Shown: positions 46,187-56,705, numbered from the stretch's first letter. The stretch: DNA of 64,000 nt from an uncultured Lachnospiraceae bacterium (GCA_934437985.1 CAKSBI010000006.1:7192-71191); one strand, 5' to 3'. Numbers and translations: made by a program. The notes: generated by a model not told the origin, from the letters alone.

Positions 46187-47808
46187 AGGTTTTGCTTGCA
46201 GATGATGATTATAATGTCAGGGAGCGCATAAAAAGTCTGGTTGACTGGCAGGCTTACGGATGTGAAGTATGGGCTGAGCTGTCAGATGGGGAAAGGGCAT
46301 TTTCGGCAATATCAATGGAGCAGCCGGATATTATGGTTACAGATATCCAGATGCCATATATGGACGGACTTACGTTAAGCAGGCTTGTTAAGAAGGAGTA
46401 TCCTGATATTGAGATAATAATGATAACATCTTATTCAGAATTTGAATGTGTTAAAGAAGCAATGCATATTGGTGTTGCAGAATATATTTTAAAGCCTGTT
46501 GATGAGGATGAGCTTAATGAAGCAGTCAGAAAGGTTTCGGAGACAGCGCGCCTGAAAAAGGACAGGGCAGTTCTGGAATTGGAAAATAAAAATGCCGAAA
46601 AGGAATCTGCGCAGTATATACGTAATGAGTTTTTTAAAGATGTCATACACTCCGGGAAAACGACGGCTGAACTTATCAGTACGGCCAGGGAGAATGATAT
46701 AGACATCGTCGCCATGTGGTACAATGTAATGCGTGTTAAGGTTGTGCCTGTTGGACTTAGCAGGGAAGATTCAAAGAGTACGCTTGAAGCAATAGATAAT
46801 GATCTTGCAGCAATAATTGACGAAAAACAGCTGCTGATATTTGACAATGGCCTGGAGGGAAAATGTCTTATATTCAAATCCGATAGTATTGAAAATCTTA
46901 CAGGGGTGCAGAATACCTACTCAGAGAAAATCAAAAATGTACTGTATAAGTATGACTATATAAAATTTTATGGTGGAATAGGGGAATCTGTAGACAGAAT
47001 AGGAGATATAAGGCTGTCATATGAAAAGGCGTGCCGTGCATATGCATACAGTTATCTTATTAATGAGAACCTTATCATTGATATTAACGAAATGGAAGAT
47101 GACATGTATATGTCAAGGGATGAAGTCAGCATAAGTGATATAGATGTTGACGGATTTAATGATGATGACATAATAAAATACCTCAAGTTTGGGGAAATGG
47201 GAAAGACAGACGAATATGTTGAAAAGCTGTTTGACAGCTTTGGTGAACAGGCAGCTGCATCCAATGCATTCAGAAGATATATAGTCATTGGCATATATTT
47301 CTGCGTGTGTGAATTCCTTAAAGGAATCGGTATGTCAAAGAGTGAGATAGAATCACCTGATATAACATATGAGATACTGCAAAATGAGAATAATTCAAAA
47401 AAGTATGTGGTCAATATACTTGAGAAAGCGATGGCATTCAGGGGCAATAACTCCAGGAGCCGTTACGGTGATATTGTGGATGAGGTGGTAAAATATATAG
47501 ATGAGAACTATGCAGATGACAAGCTGTCGCTCAATATAATGGCAGCCCATGTTAACTTTTCACCTAATCATCTTAGCATGATATTCAGCCAGCAGACAGG
47601 TCAGCCGCTTATCAAATACCTTACTAATTACAGAATGGCAAAGGCGAAAGAATTACTGCTGTATACTAATAAGCGAAGCAGTGAGATAAGTACCGAGGTC
47701 GGCTATAAGGACCCACATTATTTTTCATATCTGTTTAAGAAGACACAAGGGATGAATCCTACACAGTTCAGAAACAGCAGGGAATCAAAAAGTAATGATG
47801 ACATCTGA
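46180..47808 (+). CDS. YesN-type response regulator with AraC-family DNA-binding domain
   Basis: 542 residues. The receiver domain (1-120) has the acidic pair ADDD (7-10), the phospho-acceptor Asp55 in TDIQMPYMDG and Lys in ILKPVD. A middle region (about 150-400) resembles the linker of YesN-type regulators. The C-terminal AraC HTH (about 440-535) shows LSLNIMAAHVNFSPNHLSMIF and DPHYFSYLFKKTQGMNPTQFR. YesN partners are normally the YesM histidine kinase, which is absent here. The gene lies directly ahead of the sugar ABC importer genes, its likely target. ATG 46180 overlaps the end of the CFI-box gene. Confidence 0.93.
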   Translation: MLKVLLADDDYNVRERIKSLVDWQAYGCEVWAELSDGERAFSAISMEQPDIMVTDIQMPYMDGLTLSRLVKKEYPDIEIIMITSYSEFECVKEAMHIGVAEYILKPVDEDELNEAVRKVSETARLKKDRAVLELENKNAEKESAQYIRNEFFKDVIHSGKTTAELISTARENDIDIVAMWYNVMRVKVVPVGLSREDSKSTLEAIDNDLAAIIDEKQLLIFDNGLEGKCLIFKSDSIENLTGVQNTYSEKIKNVLYKYDYIKFYGGIGESVDRIGDIRLSYEKACRAYAYSYLINENLIIDINEMEDDMYMSRDEVSISDIDVDGFNDDDIIKYLKFGEMGKTDEYVEKLFDSFGEQAAASNAFRRYIVIGIYFCVCEFLKGIGMSKSEIESPDITYEILQNENNSKKYVVNILEKAMAFRGNNSRSRYGDIVDEVVKYIDENYADDKLSLNIMAAHVNFSPNHLSMIFSQQTGQPLIKYLTNYRMAKAKELLLYTNKRSSEISTEVGYKDPHYFSYLFKKTQGMNPTQFRNSRESKSNDDI

Positions 47809-47993
47809 ATAATTATGACGCTTAATAAAAATATCAAACATAATAATAAAAAAATATAACGATATTCAATTTGAATAAAAAAGTCAACTTATATTAAAAT
47901 ATTATGAATGGATTTCTTTTTTGAGTGGATATAAAATATTCATATCAAAGTCGAGTGCTTTGAAAATCTATATAATTTATTAGGAGGAAAAAC

Positions 47994-49046
47994 ATGAGAA
48001 AGAAAGTATTGGCTGTTCTTATGGCAGCAACAATGGTAGTAGGCATGACAGCATGCGGTGGCAAAGATGAGCCGGCTGCGACAGATGCACCGGATGCAAA
48101 TGCAAGCACAGATGATAATGCAGGTGATAATGCAGATTCAGATGCTGCAGATGCAGATTCAGATTCATCAAAAACAATTAAAGTAGGTATCATTAACAAT
48201 GACCCTAACGAGTCAGGATACCGTACAGCTAACGTTAATGACCTTAAGGCTATGTTCACAGCAGAGAATGGATACGATGCACAGTTTGCATACAGCCTTA
48301 AGAACGATGAGCAGATTTCAGCTGCTAAGCAGTTTATCCAGGATGAAGTTGATTATCTTCTCCTTTCAGCTGCTGCTACAACAGGTTGGGATGAGACATT
48401 GCAGGAAGCTCAGAAGGCCGGAGTTAAGGTAATCCTTTTTGACCGTACAATCGAAGCTGATGACAGTCTCTATGAATCATCTGTAGTATCAGATATGGTT
48501 GAAGAAGGAAACAAGGCTGTTGACTGGTTAAAGTCACAGAGTCTTGATTCATACAGTATCATTCACCTTAAGGGTGAGATTGGATCAGCTGCCCAGGTAG
48601 GACGTTCAGGAGCTCTTGAGGATGCTGCTAAGTCTGAAGGATGGGATATCGTATTATCAACTGGTTGCGACTGGAATGAGAAGAAAGCACAGGATGCAGT
48701 TCAGTCAGTTATCGACCAGAAGAAGGATTTCAACGTAATCTATGCTGAGAATGATAACATGGCTAAGGGTGCTGTAGCTGCACTTGATAAGGCTGGTATC
48801 GAGCATGGTGTTGGTAAAAAGGTAATCGTTATGGGATTTGACTGCAATAAATGGGCTCTTAAGGAACTCTTAAATAAGAATTGGAACTATGATGGTCAGT
48901 GTAACCCATTCCAGTCAGAGTACCTTGATGAGATTATCAAGAAGCTTGAAGCTGGAGAGACAGTTGAGAAGAAGATTGTCATGGACGAGAAGGGATTCGA
49001 TGCTGAGACAATTACAGAGGATGACGTAAATACATACGGAATCTAA
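47994..49046 (+). CDS. Sugar ABC transporter substrate-binding lipoprotein (YtfQ-like)
   Basis: 350 residues. Lipobox MTAC with the lipidated Cys21, then a linker of about 35 residues rich in Asp/Ala/Asn, then a type 1 periplasmic-binding fold (from about 60: IKVGIINNDPNESGYR). TTGWDETLQEA and FDRTIEADDSLY closely follow the E. coli galactofuranose-binding protein YtfQ, pointing to a furanose or other sugar ligand. AGGAGG precedes the ATG. A -10 box TATAAT at 47971 has no clear -35 partner, which fits an activator such as the upstream AraC-type regulator. A hairpin follows the gene. Confidence 0.92.
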   Translation: MRKKVLAVLMAATMVVGMTACGGKDEPAATDAPDANASTDDNAGDNADSDAADADSDSSKTIKVGIINNDPNESGYRTANVNDLKAMFTAENGYDAQFAYSLKNDEQISAAKQFIQDEVDYLLLSAAATTGWDETLQEAQKAGVKVILFDRTIEADDSLYESSVVSDMVEEGNKAVDWLKSQSLDSYSIIHLKGEIGSAAQVGRSGALEDAAKSEGWDIVLSTGCDWNEKKAQDAVQSVIDQKKDFNVIYAENDNMAKGAVAALDKAGIEHGVGKKVIVMGFDCNKWALKELLNKNWNYDGQCNPFQSEYLDEIIKKLEAGETVEKKIVMDEKGFDAETITEDDVNTYGI

Positions 49047-49098
49047 TTGCTGTTACTGAATTGTCAGATTAATATTTAATATTCATGTAATACTAAAG

Positions 49099-49152
49099 AG
49101 CGCGGCATTGTGTAAATGATAATTTTCGTGTACGCATGCCGTGCTTTTTTTC
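49099..49152 (+). terminator. Intercistronic terminator-like hairpin between binding protein and ATPase genes
   Basis: AGCGCGGCAT and ATGCCGTGCT pair over 10 bases (one G-U) and TTTTTTT follows. It probably stops most transcripts after the binding-protein gene. Confidence 0.8.
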
Positions 49153-49181
49153 TGAAAATTGTATTAAGGAGTGAGTGCACT

Positions 49182-50693
49182 GTGAATAAAAATTCAGTGT
49201 TGGAAATGAGAAATATAAGTAAGTCATTTCCTGGCGTACGTGCCTTACAGAATGTTGACTTCACTTTATGTGAAGGGGAGATTCATGCCCTTATGGGTGA
49301 GAATGGTGCTGGAAAATCAACCTTGATCAAAGTATTGACTGGAGTATATAGTAAGGACGAAGGCGATATATTTATTAAAGGACTTGACAAAGCCGCGGTG
49401 ATTCATTCACCACAGGATGCACAGAATCTGGGTATAAGTACAGTATATCAGGAGATAACTTTATGTCCTAACCTTACAGTTGCGGAAAATATGTATATTG
49501 GACGTACAAAAGGCAAGGGCGTTAATTGGAAAAAGATGAACAGGGAAGCCGAGAAGATTCTTGAAACACTCGACATTCCTGCAAGGGCAAAGCAGCAGTT
49601 GTCAAGCTGCTCAATAGCGGTTCAGCAGATGGTTGCCATAGCAAGAGCCGTTGATATGGATTGTAAAGTATTAATTTTGGATGAGCCAACCTCATCTCTT
49701 GATGAGCAGGAGGTTGAGAAACTTTTCAAATTGATGAGAGACCTTAAAAAGAAGGGTGTTGGAATTATTTTCGTAACACACTTCCTTGATCAGGTTTATG
49801 AAGTGTGTGATAAGATTACCGTTCTGCGTGATGGTAAGCTTGTGGGAGAATATGAAATTAAAGATTTACCTCGTGTTCAGCTCGTATCAAAGATGCTTGG
49901 TAAAGATTTTGATGATGTATCAGATATTAAGGGAGATTATGAACCAACCGTTGATGCTAATACAGTTCCGGTTATTGAGGCTGTTGGCCTTCAGAGTAAT
50001 GCCGGAATCAAGCCGTTTGATTTCTATATCAACAAGGGTGAGGTTAATGGATTTACAGGACTTCTTGGTTCGGGACGAAGCGAGTGCGTTCGTGCGATAT
50101 TTGGTGCAGATAGAGTAATTAAGGGTGTAATTAAGAAGAATGGTAAGGTAGTTAAGATTGGTAAGCCGATCAGAGCTATGAAGTTAGGTATCGGATACCT
50201 TCCGGAAGACCGTAAGATTGATGGAATTGTCGGAGACCTTTCAGTCCGTGAGAACATTATTCTTGCCATGCAGGTTATGAGAGGGTTCTTCAGGCCATTA
50301 TCAAAGGCACAGCAGTATAAGTTTGCTGATGAATATATCAAAAAGCTTGAGATCAAGACAGCCTCTGCTGATACGCCTATTAAGTCGTTATCAGGTGGTA
50401 ATCAGCAGAAGGTTATTCTTGCTCGTTGGCTTTTGACTAATCCGGAATACCTTATTCTTGATGAGCCTACACGAGGTATTGATGTAGGAACTAAGGTTGA
50501 GATTCAGAAGCTTGTTCTTGAACTTGCCAAGGAAGGCAGGAGTGTTACATTCATTTCATCAGAGACGGATGAGATGCTTCGTACATGCTCAAGACTTGTT
50601 GTTATGAGAGACCGTAAGGTTGTTGGAGAATTAACAGGAAATGACCTTAACCAGAATAAGGTTATGAGTACGATTGCCGGAGGTGATAAGTGA
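49182..50693 (+). CDS. Sugar ABC transporter ATP-binding protein (YtfR/RbsA-like, two NBDs)
   Basis: 503 residues from GTG 49182, which has AAGGAG upstream; the frame stays open further back into the terminator hairpin. Two ATPase domains are fused: the first has GENGAGKSTL and LDEPTSSLD, the second has a degenerate Walker A (GLLGSGRSE) with SLSGGNQQKV and LDEPTRGIDVG, as in RbsA, AraG and YtfR. It powers the importer formed with the two following permeases. Stop and next ATG overlap by one base (TGATG). Confidence 0.93.
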   Translation: MNKNSVLEMRNISKSFPGVRALQNVDFTLCEGEIHALMGENGAGKSTLIKVLTGVYSKDEGDIFIKGLDKAAVIHSPQDAQNLGISTVYQEITLCPNLTVAENMYIGRTKGKGVNWKKMNREAEKILETLDIPARAKQQLSSCSIAVQQMVAIARAVDMDCKVLILDEPTSSLDEQEVEKLFKLMRDLKKKGVGIIFVTHFLDQVYEVCDKITVLRDGKLVGEYEIKDLPRVQLVSKMLGKDFDDVSDIKGDYEPTVDANTVPVIEAVGLQSNAGIKPFDFYINKGEVNGFTGLLGSGRSECVRAIFGADRVIKGVIKKNGKVVKIGKPIRAMKLGIGYLPEDRKIDGIVGDLSVRENIILAMQVMRGFFRPLSKAQQYKFADEYIKKLEIKTASADTPIKSLSGGNQQKVILARWLLTNPEYLILDEPTRGIDVGTKVEIQKLVLELAKEGRSVTFISSETDEMLRTCSRLVVMRDRKVVGELTGNDLNQNKVMSTIAGGDK

Positions 50694-51787
50694 TGTCAGG
50701 GAATGAAGTAAAAGCTGGTAAGTTTAATGGTGAAGCAGTATTTGCAAAGATTAAGCCGATAATGATTCCTGCAATTGCACTTATTGCTCTGCTGTTATTT
50801 AATGTAATAAGAGACCCATCCTTCTTTGTTATGTCAACAACGGGAGATGGAGTTTTGACAGGAACGCTTATATCAGTTATTGATGAGGCAACTGAGCTTG
50901 TTATACTTACAATTGGTATGACGCTCGTTACAGCTGCTTCAGGCGGACAGGATATCAGTGTTGGTGCTACAATGGCACTTGTTGGAAGTGTGATCATTAA
51001 GGTACTTCTTGGGGATGGTTCACAGGCTGAGCTCCAGAATCCTGTATTTTTAGCATTCCTTATTGGATGCCTTGTTGCTATGGCAGTAGGTCTTTTCAAT
51101 GGTGTGCTGGTTGCATTCTTTAAGATCCAGCCTATGATTGCTACTTTGATCATGTTTACTGCAGGCCGTTCGATTGCAGCATGGGTTAATCAGAATAGTA
51201 ACTTCTCAACCAGTGATGTTTCATTAAAGCAGTGGGGTACATCATTTAGCGGGGTTCCTATTTTTACACCAATTCTTATTTCTATAGCATGTTTTATTAT
51301 AATTGCGCTGGTACTTAAGTTCACAACCCTGGGATTATATACACAGGCAGTTGGAATTAATGAAAGCTCATCAAGACTTAATGGTATTAATCCTAAGCTG
51401 ATTAAGCTTCTTGCATTCATAATACTTGGATTCTGTGCAGGTATTGCAGGATTTGTAATGGTCAGCAGACAGGGTTCGATCAATTATTCGGGTGATGCTA
51501 AGAACATAGAGATGGATGCCATTCTTGCCGTAGCAATTGGTGGTAATGCTCTCGCAGGTGGTAAGTTCAGCATGGTTGGTTCTGTTATGGGTGCTTATGT
51601 TATTCAGCTCCTTGATAAGACACTTAACCTTTTCAACATTGGTGGTGAGCAGAAACCGGCTTATAAAGCGGTTGTTGTTATTCTCCTTGTTGTGTTCAGT
51701 TCTGAAACTGTAAGAGAAAAGCTTTCAAAGTTCTGGAAAAAGGTAACAGCCAAGAATAAGGCAAAGGAGGTTGGAACAAATGTCTAG
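50693..51787 (+). CDS. Sugar ABC transporter permease (YtfT-like)
   Basis: 364 residues with about ten helices. Family motifs include SGGQDISVGATMAL and the EAA-like cytoplasmic loop AVGINESSSRLNGI, then DAILAVAIGGNALAGG. It forms the channel with the next permease. ATG 50693 follows GGAGG and overlaps the previous stop; GTG 50690 is a less likely alternative. The 3' end overlaps the next start by 8 bases. Confidence 0.92.
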   Translation: MSGNEVKAGKFNGEAVFAKIKPIMIPAIALIALLLFNVIRDPSFFVMSTTGDGVLTGTLISVIDEATELVILTIGMTLVTAASGGQDISVGATMALVGSVIIKVLLGDGSQAELQNPVFLAFLIGCLVAMAVGLFNGVLVAFFKIQPMIATLIMFTAGRSIAAWVNQNSNFSTSDVSLKQWGTSFSGVPIFTPILISIACFIIIALVLKFTTLGLYTQAVGINESSSRLNGINPKLIKLLAFIILGFCAGIAGFVMVSRQGSINYSGDAKNIEMDAILAVAIGGNALAGGKFSMVGSVMGAYVIQLLDKTLNLFNIGGEQKPAYKAVVVILLVVFSSETVREKLSKFWKKVTAKNKAKEVGTNV

Positions 51788-52886
51788 TGTTGAAAATATT
51801 CCTAAGATGGATGAAAAGAAAAAGGGTAAAGTAGGAATTACAGATACCAATCTTCTGCTTATGATTACAATAGGTGTATTCCTTGTTATGTATATTGGGG
51901 CAATTCTTTCAGGAGTTGGTTCATTTGATAAACCACAGTATTTTATGGATATTCTTGTAGAGAATACCGGACTTATCATATCTGCATGTGGTATGAGTCT
52001 GGTTATGATCTGTGGTGGAATTGATATTTCCATAAGTGGTGTAATGTGTTTTGTATGTACATTTGATGCAATCTTTATTGATACATGGGGACGCGATTTC
52101 GTTGTTAAGATTCTTGGAGAGAACACTAATGCATTTACGCTTAACTTAACAGTACTTATTCTTTCAATAGTAATGGCGTTATTGATAGGTGCTGCATTTG
52201 GTGCATTCCAGGGATGGCTGGTTGCATATCTTAACATTCAGCCTTTCATTATTTCTCTTGCAGGATTGTTTCTTGCAAAAGGTCTTACAACAATTGTATC
52301 ACCTGAGCCACATCGTGTAGAGAATGAGTTATTTAAAGAATGGACCTTATACAAAGTTGATGTTCCATTCCTTGGATCATATAATAAGAACAATGAGTGG
52401 GTACCTGCAAGTATCAGTATTGGAGTTATAGTTGCAATTGCTATTGTAATTCTTATGTTTGTAATGCTGAAATGGACTAAGTTTGGCCGTAATTTCTATG
52501 CAGTAGGTGGTAACAGGCAGAGTGCACTTATGCTTGGTATCAATGTAAGAAAGACTGTATTCAGTTCACATCTTCTTTGTGGTATTCTTGCCGGTATTGG
52601 TGGATACACATATTTCCTTATGCGTGGTTCAGGAGATCCTGCCCATGCATCAGGACTTGAAATGGAGGCTATTGCATCTTCAATCATTGGTGGTACGCTT
52701 CTTACCGGTGGTGTTGGTAATATTATTGGTACTTTCTTTGGTGTAGCAACACTTAAGACAATTACTAAGATTGTATTTGCGGCCGGATTTAATGAGCCAT
52801 ACTGGACACAGATTACAGTTGGTGCTATGTTAAGTATCTTCCTTGTAGTTCAGAGTATAATTATGGCAATTCGTACCAGAAAGTAA
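51780..52886 (+). CDS. Sugar ABC transporter permease (YjfF-like)
   Basis: 368 residues with about ten helices. CGGIDISISGVMCF, YAVGGNRQSALMLGI and SSIIGGTLLTGGVGN identify the RbsC/YjfF family. Two different permeases, one double ATPase and a YtfQ-like binding protein are the exact composition of the E. coli YtfQ-YtfR-YtfT-YjfF galactofuranose importer. AGGAGG is 9 bases before ATG 51780. Given the surrounding xylan/arabinan enzymes, arabinofuranose or xylose-containing ligands are plausible. Confidence 0.92.
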   Translation: MSSVENIPKMDEKKKGKVGITDTNLLLMITIGVFLVMYIGAILSGVGSFDKPQYFMDILVENTGLIISACGMSLVMICGGIDISISGVMCFVCTFDAIFIDTWGRDFVVKILGENTNAFTLNLTVLILSIVMALLIGAAFGAFQGWLVAYLNIQPFIISLAGLFLAKGLTTIVSPEPHRVENELFKEWTLYKVDVPFLGSYNKNNEWVPASISIGVIVAIAIVILMFVMLKWTKFGRNFYAVGGNRQSALMLGINVRKTVFSSHLLCGILAGIGGYTYFLMRGSGDPAHASGLEMEAIASSIIGGTLLTGGVGNIIGTFFGVATLKTITKIVFAAGFNEPYWTQITVGAMLSIFLVVQSIIMAIRTRK

Positions 52887-52930
52887 TATTTGGATAATTA
52901 ATTAAATATAATTAAATATTATATACAATA

Positions 52931-52972
52931 AAACCTGTAAACATATATGAGATATTTGTTTACAGGTTTTTT
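52931..52972 (+). terminator. Rho-independent terminator after the ABC importer
   Basis: A perfect 13-bp stem (AAACCTGTAAACA with its complement) followed by TTTTTT. Confidence 0.9.
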
Positions 52973-53028
52973 GTGCAATAAGTGTGCTGATAATGAGAGG
53001 ATAATGGAATAAAGAAAAAATAAAATAA

Positions 53029-53071
53029 TTAGCACTCACCTCTTGACAGTGCTAACAACGAGTGCTATAGT
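53029..53071 (+). promoter_or_regulatory. CIRCE (HrcA) operator overlapping the clpB promoter
   Basis: TTAGCACTC (53029-53037), 9 bases, CAGTGCTAA (53047-53055) is a CIRCE element with one mismatch. A further half-site GAGTGCTAT (53060-53068) follows. The promoter TTGACA (53043-53048)-17-TATAGT (53066-53071) is inside it, so HrcA binding would block RNA polymerase until heat shock. Confidence 0.88.
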
Positions 53072-53102
53072 ACATCTAAAATAAATGATAAGGAGTGATT
53101 GT

Positions 53103-55682
53103 ATGAATATTAATAAGTATACGAAAAAGTCGGTAGAAGCAGTTAATAAGCTGGTCGATGTTGCTAGTATATATGGTAACCAGGAACTGGTACCAGCACA
53201 TTTATTATATTCGCTTCTTACAATTGATGAGAGTCTGATCAGAAATCTGTGTGTTAAAATGGAGATTCAGCCGGAAGTACTTGTAGCACAGGTTGAAGGT
53301 CTGTTACGAAAGCTTCCTAAAGTGACAGGAGCAGAACCATATGTAGGAAGTGTACTTAATAAAGTGCTTTTAAAGGCTGAAGATGAAGCGGCTGCGATGA
53401 AGGATTCATATGTCTCAGTTGAACATTTATTCTTAAGTATTATTAACAATGCCGACAAGGAGGTTAAGGGAATACTTAATGAATTTGGTATTACAAGAGA
53501 TTCATTTCTTAAGGTACTTGCCGAGGTAAGGGGAAGCCAGAGTGTTGTGAGCGACAGCCCGGAGGATACGTATGATGTTCTTGAGAAATATGGCGTGGAC
53601 CTGGTTGAACGTGCAAGGGCGCAAAAGCTTGATCCTGTGATTGGAAGGGATGAAGAGATAAGAAATGTAATAAGGATACTTTCGAGAAAAACCAAGAATA
53701 ACCCTGTCCTTATAGGTGAGCCAGGGGTAGGTAAGACGGCAGCTGTGGAAGGTCTTGCACTCAGGATAGTCCGGGGAGATGTGCCTGATGCCATTAAGGA
53801 TAAGAAGATATTTGCACTGGATATGGGCGCACTTGTTGCCGGGGCCAAGTACCGTGGCGAGTTTGAGGAACGGCTTAAGGCGGTTCTTGATGAGGTTAGA
53901 AAAAGTGATGGGCGAATCATATTATTTATTGATGAGCTGCATACAATTGTAGGTGCCGGCAAGACTGAGGGTGCAATGGATGCCGGCAATATGCTTAAGC
54001 CTATGCTTGCCCGGGGTGAACTGCATTGTATTGGTGCTACTACACTTAATGAGTACAGACAGTATATTGAAAAGGATGCTGCACTTGAAAGAAGATTTCA
54101 GCCTGTAATGGTTGATGAGCCGAGTGTGGAAGAGGCAATCTCTATTTTGAGGGGATTGAAAGAGAGATATGAAGTGTTCCATCATGTAAGAATTGCTGAT
54201 AATGCTCTTGTGTCGGCGGCTGTATTGTCTGACAGATATATCACTGACAGGTTTTTGCCGGATAAAGCAATTGATCTTGTTGATGAGGCATGTGCAATGA
54301 TTAAGACACAGCTTGACTCTATGCCGGTTGAGCTGGAGGACATGACCAGAAGGATAACCCAGCTTGAGATTGAGGAAGCTGCACTTAAAAATGAAACCGA
54401 CAGGCTTAGTGCTGAGAGACTGGCCAATATAGAAGAGGAACTTGCCGGAATCAGGGAAAAGTATAATGTCCTTAAGAGTGACTGGGACAACACAAAGGAT
54501 ACAATTGCGAAGAACCACCGGGTTAAGGAAGAACTTGAGGAAAGCCGTAAAAAGCTTGAGGTTGCACAGCGTAACATGGATTATGAGGAAGCAGCAAAGC
54601 TGCAGTATGGTGTGATTCCTGACTTGGAGAAAAAGCTTGCGGAGTATGAGGACAAGGCTGGAGATAATGCCAGTTATGTAAGCGAGTGTGTGACGGATGA
54701 GAATATAGCTGAGATTGTATCAAGATGGACCGGAATCCCCGTAGCAAGGCTTACAGAGGGTGAGCGTAACAAAGTATTACAGCTTGGTGACCAGCTGCAT
54801 AAGCGTGTTGTTGGACAGGACAATGCAGTGAATCTGGTTGCTGATGCAATATTCAGGTCTAAGGCAGGAATAAAAGACCCGAGTAAACCGATTGGTTCAT
54901 TCTTATTCCTTGGACCAACAGGTGTAGGTAAAACAGAATTATCCAAGAGTCTTGCGGAGTGTCTGTTTGATAATGAACAGAGTATGGTCAGGATTGATAT
55001 GAGTGAATATATGGAGAAGCATTCAGTGTCAAGGCTTATCGGAGCTCCTCCGGGTTATGTAGGCTATGAAGAAGGTGGACAGCTTACCGAGGCTGTACGT
55101 AGAAAACCGTATTCGGTTGTACTGTTTGATGAAATTGAAAAAGCTCATCCGGATGTGTTCAACATTCTTTTGCAGATTCTGGATGATGGAAGGATAACAG
55201 ATTCCCAGGGACGTACGGTAGATTTTAAAAATACGATATTGATAATGACCTCGAATCTTGGTTCAGAGTACCTTCTTGACGGAATAGATGAGAATGGTAA
55301 CATTAAGGAAGAATGTGAAAAGTCTGTCATGGGCAGTCTGAGGATGTCATTCAGACCTGAGTTCCTTAACAGACTTGATGAGATAATTATGTTTAAACCA
55401 TTAACAAAGGACAATATTGACTCAATAATTGATCTTATAGTGGCAGACATTAATAAGAGGATTGCTGATAAGGAGATAACTGTTGAAGTGTCACCGGAAG
55501 CAAGGGAATACATTATTGAGAATGCATATGACCCGGTATATGGCGCGAGACCGCTTAAGAGGTATGTCCAAAAGTATGTTGAAACTATACTTGCAAGAAA
55601 GATGCTTGAGGGTAAAGCCGGTGCAGGAGATGTTGCAAGTGTCATTGCAGTTGATGGTAAGCTGGATATAGAGATTAAGTAA
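53103..55682 (+). CDS. clpB: ATP-dependent disaggregase ClpB
   Basis: 859 residues; ATG 53103 follows AAGGAG. ClpB rescues aggregated proteins with DnaK, as a cytoplasmic hexamer. It has a double Clp N domain (1-150), AAA+ module 1 (GEPGVGKT), a coiled-coil middle domain (about 410-530) that distinguishes ClpB from ClpC, and AAA+ module 2 (GPTGVGKT, with [31 protein letters not shown] shared by the family, here split by eye). The CIRCE element upstream indicates control by HrcA. Confidence 0.95.
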   Translation: MNINKYTKKSVEAVNKLVDVASIYGNQELVPAHLLYSLLTIDESLIRNLCVKMEIQPEVLVAQVEGLLRKLPKVTGAEPYVGSVLNKVLLKAEDEAAAMKDSYVSVEHLFLSIINNADKEVKGILNEFGITRDSFLKVLAEVRGSQSVVSDSPEDTYDVLEKYGVDLVERARAQKLDPVIGRDEEIRNVIRILSRKTKNNPVLIGEPGVGKTAAVEGLALRIVRGDVPDAIKDKKIFALDMGALVAGAKYRGEFEERLKAVLDEVRKSDGRIILFIDELHTIVGAGKTEGAMDAGNMLKPMLARGELHCIGATTLNEYRQYIEKDAALERRFQPVMVDEPSVEEAISILRGLKERYEVFHHVRIADNALVSAAVLSDRYITDRFLPDKAIDLVDEACAMIKTQLDSMPVELEDMTRRITQLEIEEAALKNETDRLSAERLANIEEELAGIREKYNVLKSDWDNTKDTIAKNHRVKEELEESRKKLEVAQRNMDYEEAAKLQYGVIPDLEKKLAEYEDKAGDNASYVSECVTDENIAEIVSRWTGIPVARLTEGERNKVLQLGDQLHKRVVGQDNAVNLVADAIFRSKAGIKDPSKPIGSFLFLGPTGVGKTELSKSLAECLFDNEQSMVRIDMSEYMEKHSVSRLIGAPPGYVGYEEGGQLTEAVRRKPYSVVLFDEIEKAHPDVFNILLQILDDGRITDSQGRTVDFKNTILIMTSNLGSEYLLDGIDENGNIKEECEKSVMGSLRMSFRPEFLNRLDEIIMFKPLTKDNIDSIIDLIVADINKRIADKEITVEVSPEAREYIIENAYDPVYGARPLKRYVQKYVETILARKMLEGKAGAGDVASVIAVDGKLDIEIK

Positions 55683-55713
55683 TACGGGACAGACTGGTGC
55701 ATATATGTGCTGT

Positions 55714-55760
55714 GCCGGTGGTTACCTGTTATATAGGTTATAACAGGTAACCATACCGGC
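55714..55760. other. Strong hairpin downstream of clpB
   Basis: GCCGGT plus GGTTACCTGTTAT pair with ATAACAGGTAACC and ACCGGC around a 7-base loop. There is no T-run, so it may be an mRNA-stabilising or operator-type structure rather than a terminator. Confidence 0.6.
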
Positions 55761-55854
55761 CGGTATATGATAAAGTGTGTATCATAATTATAACAATGGT
55801 AATATTATTGATTACATTAATATAGTATTAGGATTATCTATATTATGGCTGTAT

Positions 55855-56661
55855 TTATAATATATGCTGTTTTCTGAAGGCCAGTGGGGATATTCCGGTG
55901 TTCTTTTTGAATACCCTGCTAAAGTACAGTGGGTCAGAGTAACCTAACCGGCGGCTGATCTCGTCTATGCTGTACAGTGTTGAACCAAGCATTTTCCTGG
56001 CAGATTCTATTCGTAAAAGAGTGTGATAGTTAAGTATTGTATATCCGGTTTCTCTTTTGAATATTGTTCCCATGTATTTGTATGTAAGGAAGAAACGTTT
56101 TTCCATATCCTTTGTATTGAGAGGTTCGTTAATATGGTCATTGAGAAATGCAATTATATTTTCTGACAGATTGTTCGGGTTGTGCCTGTAGTCAATACTA
56201 TACTTTACACATTCTGATAATATATCGAAAAATCTGGCGTTGATATCAAGCCTTGAATAGGTGCTGTCTGAGTTGAATAGTTCAATGTAACGGTCGGCTT
56301 TTTCAAAAAGAATTGAACCGGAAACATTTTCAAGAAGTTTTGGGATGATATACTGATTGCCTGAATAATTATCCCTCTTTGCCGGTATGTCAAAATAATA
56401 ATAGTTAATAATAATGCAGCCGTTTTCATTGTGATGAAAAGATGCTCTGACATCAGTTCCATGTTTTATGAATAATGCAGAACCGGGAGACAGCGTGTAT
56501 TGTACGTCATTTTCAATGATATCAAAATAACCTTCAATAACTATATATAATGAATCATTCAATGATGAAATGCAGCCGCTTATGGAGCTGCACGTTCCTG
56601 AAATATTGCCGGCTTCGAGGACAACCGGCATAATACGGTTATCGAGAATTAATTCATTCAT
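55855..56661 (-). CDS. AraC-family transcriptional regulator with cupin-like N-terminus
   Basis: 268 residues; AGGGGGG precedes the ATG. Residues about 1-150 look like a sugar-sensing cupin-type domain (YTLSPGSALFIKHGTDVR). The C-terminal double HTH (about 165-265) shows LNTKDMEKRFFLTYKYMGTIF and SIDEISRRLGYSDPLYFSRVFKK. It is divergent from the second sugar-binding lipoprotein gene and probably regulates it and the following arabinoxylan genes. A 21-bp direct repeat at 57940-57971 is a good candidate target. Confidence 0.9.
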   Translation of the reverse strand: MNELILDNRIMPVVLEAGNISGTCSSISGCISSLNDSLYIVIEGYFDIIENDVQYTLSPGSALFIKHGTDVRASFHHNENGCIIINYYYFDIPAKRDNYSGNQYIIPKLLENVSGSILFEKADRYIELFNSDSTYSRLDINARFFDILSECVKYSIDYRHNPNNLSENIIAFLNDHINEPLNTKDMEKRFFLTYKYMGTIFKRETGYTILNYHTLLRIESARKMLGSTLYSIDEISRRLGYSDPLYFSRVFKKNTGISPLAFRKQHIL

Positions 56662-56705
56662 TATATCCCCCCTCTAATAAAAAGAATATTGTCTATGTGA
56701 ATAAG

